The notes below the pieces were generated by a model that was not told where the DNA came from, ran no database searches, and saw only the letters and a list, made by a program, of their open reading frames with translations. Shown piece after piece: positions 61,741-64,000 of a stretch of DNA of 64,000 bases; position 1 is the stretch's first letter; each line of letters opens with the position of its first letter. The stretch is from contig NZ_JAJCYB010000016.1 in NCBI RefSeq assembly GCF_029263155.1, forward strand, positions 1-64,000. Reading direction: 5' to 3'. Source of the DNA: Pseudonocardia sp. (GTDB taxonomy: Bacteria > Actinomycetota > Actinomycetes > Mycobacteriales > Pseudonocardiaceae). The position numbers were made by a program, and so were the translations under genes.

Positions 61741-62841
61741 ATGCCCACGATGACACAGCCCGAACCCGTCCCACAGTCGACCGTCGAAGTGACCGGCGGG
61801 GTGGATACGCACAAGGACACCCACACCGCCGCCGCGCTCGACGCCGCCGGACGAACGCTGGGGACCGCGCAGTTCCCGACCACCCCGGCCGGCTACGCCG
61901 CGTTGCTGGCCTGGTTGCGCGGCTTCGGCTCGCTGGTGCTGGTCGGGATCGAGGGCACCGGCGTCTACGGTGCCGGGCTCGCGCTGCACCTGCATCTGGC
62001 CGGGGTGGTGATGGTGGAGATCGACCGCCCGGACCGCAAAGCGCGGCGCTGGCAGGGCAAGTCCGACCCGGTCGACGCCGAGGCCGCCGCCCGCGCCGCG
62101 CTGGCCGGGCGGCGCACCGGTGTCCCGAAGCACCGCGGCGGCCAGGTCGAGGCGCTGCGCGCGCTGCGGGTGGCGCGGCGCAGCGCGATCGCCGGGCGCG
62201 CGGATGCCCAGCGGCGGATGAAAGCGCTGGTCGTGACCGCCCCGGACACCCTGCGCAGCGCGCTGCGCGAGCTCAGCAACCGCCAACTCATCGCGGTCTG
62301 CGCCGCCCGCCGACCCGACCGGGACATCGCCGGTGACCCGGGCATCGCCACGGTGATCGCGTTGCGGTCCCTCGCCCGGCGCCACCAGCAGCTCACCGTC
62401 GAGATCGACGAGCTCGACGCCCTGATCGCCCCGCTCACCGAGGCGATCAACCCCACCCTGTGCGCGCTGCTCGGCGTCGGCCCCGACGTCGCCGGGCAGC
62501 TGCTGGTCACCGCGGGCGAGAACCCGCAACGGCTGCGCTCGGATGCCGCGTTCGCGATGCTCTGCGGAGCCGCCCCGCTACCGGCGTCCTCCGGGCGCAC
62601 CCACCGCCACCGGCTCAACCGCGGCGGGGACCGCCACGCCAACTGCGCACTGCACCGGATCGTGCTGTGCCGGCTGCGCTGGGACCCCCGCACCCGCGCC
62701 TACGCCGAGAAACGCACCGCCGAGGGCATGAGCAAGAAAGAGATCATCCGCTGCCTCAAACGCTACATCGCCCGCGAGGTCTACACCGCCCTGCTCAGCC
62801 CCCGCCCTTCCTCCACCCCGGCCGTACCTTCCGCCGCGTAG
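61741..62841 (+). CDS. IS110-family transposase (recombinase)
   Basis: A 366-residue DEDD/serine-type transposase of the IS110 family. The RuvC-like N-terminus contains GGVDTHKDTHTAAALDAAG with catalytic Asp residues, LVLVGIEGTGVYGAGLA with Glu, and the segment KSDPVDAEAAARAAL. The C-terminal Transposase_20 domain holds the catalytic Ser in APLPASSGRTHRHRLNRGGDRHANCALHRIVL. The full length is typical and no frameshift is visible, so the enzyme may be active. The ATG at 61741 has GAAGGAAACAGG upstream; an earlier frame to 61657 has no ribosome binding site. Confidence 0.93.
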   Translation: MPTMTQPEPVPQSTVEVTGGVDTHKDTHTAAALDAAGRTLGTAQFPTTPAGYAALLAWLRGFGSLVLVGIEGTGVYGAGLALHLHLAGVVMVEIDRPDRKARRWQGKSDPVDAEAAARAALAGRRTGVPKHRGGQVEALRALRVARRSAIAGRADAQRRMKALVVTAPDTLRSALRELSNRQLIAVCAARRPDRDIAGDPGIATVIALRSLARRHQQLTVEIDELDALIAPLTEAINPTLCALLGVGPDVAGQLLVTAGENPQRLRSDAAFAMLCGAAPLPASSGRTHRHRLNRGGDRHANCALHRIVLCRLRWDPRTRAYAEKRTAEGMSKKEIIRCLKRYIAREVYTALLSPRPSSTPAVPSAA

Positions 62842-63192
62842 GAGGAGTCCACGTGGAGCGCCCGCAGCGCAGCGAGGACGAACGACGTTGACACCGACCA
62901 GCGGCGGAAGACGATCTACCCGGGAGGGAGGCAGAACACCCGTCGCTCAACAGGAACGACCTTCATCCGCAGCTTGACATCCATAGGAGCATCCCAGCCG
63001 GACTGAAATCGACACGATCGCTCGTGCCGCGCACCGACGCGTCGACACGGCGCAGGCGGCACCCCCGGGCAATAGTTCGTGGATCGAGATCGACAGCCGT
63101 GGTCGCGCGGCGTGGTCGGTTCCTCGCCGTGGCCTTCTCGGGCAAGGTGGCCCTGTCGGGAAGGGATCGGATCGGCGGGAGTCAGCGAGCGT
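62842..63192. other. Intergenic region with the right end of the IS110 element
   Basis: These 351 bases follow the transposase stop. They include the right end of the element, whose exact boundary I cannot place, and the upstream region of the GIY-YIG gene. No tRNA or convincing open frame was seen. Confidence 0.4.
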
Positions 63193-64000
63193 ATGAGCGG
63201 CAAGCAGATCAAGCTGTTCCTCGTCGACGGCACACCCGGCGGCCTGACCACCGCCGAGATCCCGAACTGGACCGGGCACGTCGTGACCGCGTCGCGCTCC
63301 GACCTCGGCAAGCTGCTGTCGAGGGATGAAGCGGAGCGTACGGGCGTCTACTTCCTGCTCGGCGACGACGAGCTGAGCGAGACCCGCTGCTACATCGGCG
63401 AAGCCGATGTCGTCGGCACCCGCCTCAAGCAGCATCTGGCGGGCAAGGACTTCTGGGACAAGGTCGTCGTCGTCACCTCGAAGGACGCGAACATCACGAA
63501 GGCGCACGGCCGCTACCTGGAGTCGAGGTTGATCGCCTTGGCGAAGCAGGCCGGGCGCGTGCACCTCGAGAACGGCACGGCACCCGAGGTGCCCAAGCTG
63601 CCCGAGGCCGACGTCTCCGACATGGACGAGTTCGTGATCCAGCTGCAGATCGTGCTGCCGGTGCTCGGGATCAACGCGATCCGCGTCAAGCCGTCGCCGA
63701 AAGTGCCCGCCGAGTCCCAGGAGTCGCCGATCTTCCGGCTGGTCAACATCAAGTCCGGAGTCGACGCCCGTGCCCAGCAGATCGACGGCGAGTTCACTGT
63801 GCTGGCGGGCTCGGCGGTCGTCGCGGGGTTCCCGCCGGCCAACCCGAAGCATTCGCCCAGTACGGCGAAGCAGCACGCGGCCCGGCTCGCCGAGTATCAA
63901 CGCCTGCTCGCCGATGGGGCGATCGTCATCACCGACCACGTCGGCCACGTCGCCCGGGACATCGTCTTCACCTCGCCTTCGGCGGCCGGCTCGGTCATCC
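63193..64000 (+). CDS. GIY-YIG nuclease-domain protein with DUF4357 (partial)
   Basis: At least 269 residues from ATG 63193, continuing past the right edge. A GIY-YIG domain lies at residues 55-120: YFLLGDDELSETRCYIGEADVVGTRLKQHL with the two YFL/YIG tyrosines, and KAHGRYLESRLI, where Glu is the usual metal ligand. A long linker leads to a C-terminal part of DUF4357 type (GFPPANPKHSPSTAKQHAARL and FTSPSAAGSVI). This combination occurs near restriction and defence genes and mobile DNA. The codon usage is a little less G/C-ended (AAA, TAT, ACT, GAT appear) than in the neighbouring island genes, which hints at transfer. No function beyond DNA-nuclease-like is known. Confidence 0.75.
   Translation, partial: MSGKQIKLFLVDGTPGGLTTAEIPNWTGHVVTASRSDLGKLLSRDEAERTGVYFLLGDDELSETRCYIGEADVVGTRLKQHLAGKDFWDKVVVVTSKDANITKAHGRYLESRLIALAKQAGRVHLENGTAPEVPKLPEADVSDMDEFVIQLQIVLPVLGINAIRVKPSPKVPAESQESPIFRLVNIKSGVDARAQQIDGEFTVLAGSAVVAGFPPANPKHSPSTAKQHAARLAEYQRLLADGAIVITDHVGHVARDIVFTSPSAAGSVI

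Larger units (their letters stand above)
61515..62860 (+). mobile_element. IS110-family insertion sequence
   Basis: A single-transposase element without terminal inverted repeats, as expected for IS110. The left boundary is where the GMC gene stops matching (about 61511-61515). The right boundary is not certain, since IS110 ends are hard to see; it lies soon after the transposase stop at 62841. The element carries a long non-coding left end of over 200 bases. Confidence 0.8.

Overview
The window is high-G+C DNA with strongly G/C-ended codons, many GTG/TTG starts, several probable leaderless genes and actinobacterial families (DUF3040, HbpS-like, DUF3089, CseB/CseC-like two-component genes). 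It suggests a Pseudonocardia-like actinobacterium that synthesises ectoine or hydroxyectoine, since the 3' end of ectD lies at the left edge. The genus is inferred from overall gene content, not shown by a marker gene.

The dominant feature, from about 4.4 to 43.8 kb, is a sulfur-oxidation plus CO2-fixation island. Sulfur genes: sulfide:quinone oxidoreductase (42618-43820), three metallo-beta-lactamase/rhodanese proteins of the persulfide dioxygenase type (10515-11860, 13568-14971, 24688-26094), two further rhodaneses (12167, 34190), a cytoplasmic SoeA-like molybdoenzyme with a SoeB-SoeC fusion (17663-22247) followed by mrp and moeA, and two SulP anion transporters. Calvin cycle genes: red-type RuBisCO cbbL/cbbS with cbbX, phosphoribulokinase, class I and GlpX fructose bisphosphatases, transketolase, class I aldolase, cbbY and a cbbR-like LysR regulator. 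A plausible scheme is that SQR makes persulfide, the MBL/rhodanese proteins oxidise it to sulfite, Soe oxidises sulfite to sulfate, and the electrons support CO2 fixation. Phosphoglycerate kinase, GAPDH, ribose-phosphate isomerase and carbonic anhydrase are not in the window.

Two regulons can be read from the DNA. A CstR/CsoR-type persulfide sensor (4446-4712) matches five TACCCC-N2-4-GGGGTA palindromes in front of sulfur genes. A second motif, TGTCCG(G/T)ACA, recurs in promoters across the island and fits the operator architecture of HutC-type GntR proteins such as the one at 41698-42528.

Left flank (1-4.4 kb): ectD end, STAS protein, small membrane proteins and a response regulator/histidine kinase/lipoprotein operon. 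Right flank (43.8-57 kb): a probable catabolic cluster with IclR and TetR regulators, HyuA/HyuB-type carboxylase or hydantoinase subunits, an aryl-CoA-monooxygenase-like flavoprotein, an acyl-CoA ligase, a VOC protein and several alpha/beta hydrolases. From 57.6 to 64 kb come a sodium:solute symporter pair, a polytopic membrane protein, a GMC oxidoreductase cut by an IS110-family element, and a GIY-YIG/DUF4357 gene running off the edge.

Four genes (10515, 22373, 44633, 50646) are each interrupted by one small frameshift in otherwise intact sequence. This could be assembly error or recent decay and should be settled before any is called dead. No tRNA, rRNA or CRISPR array was seen.
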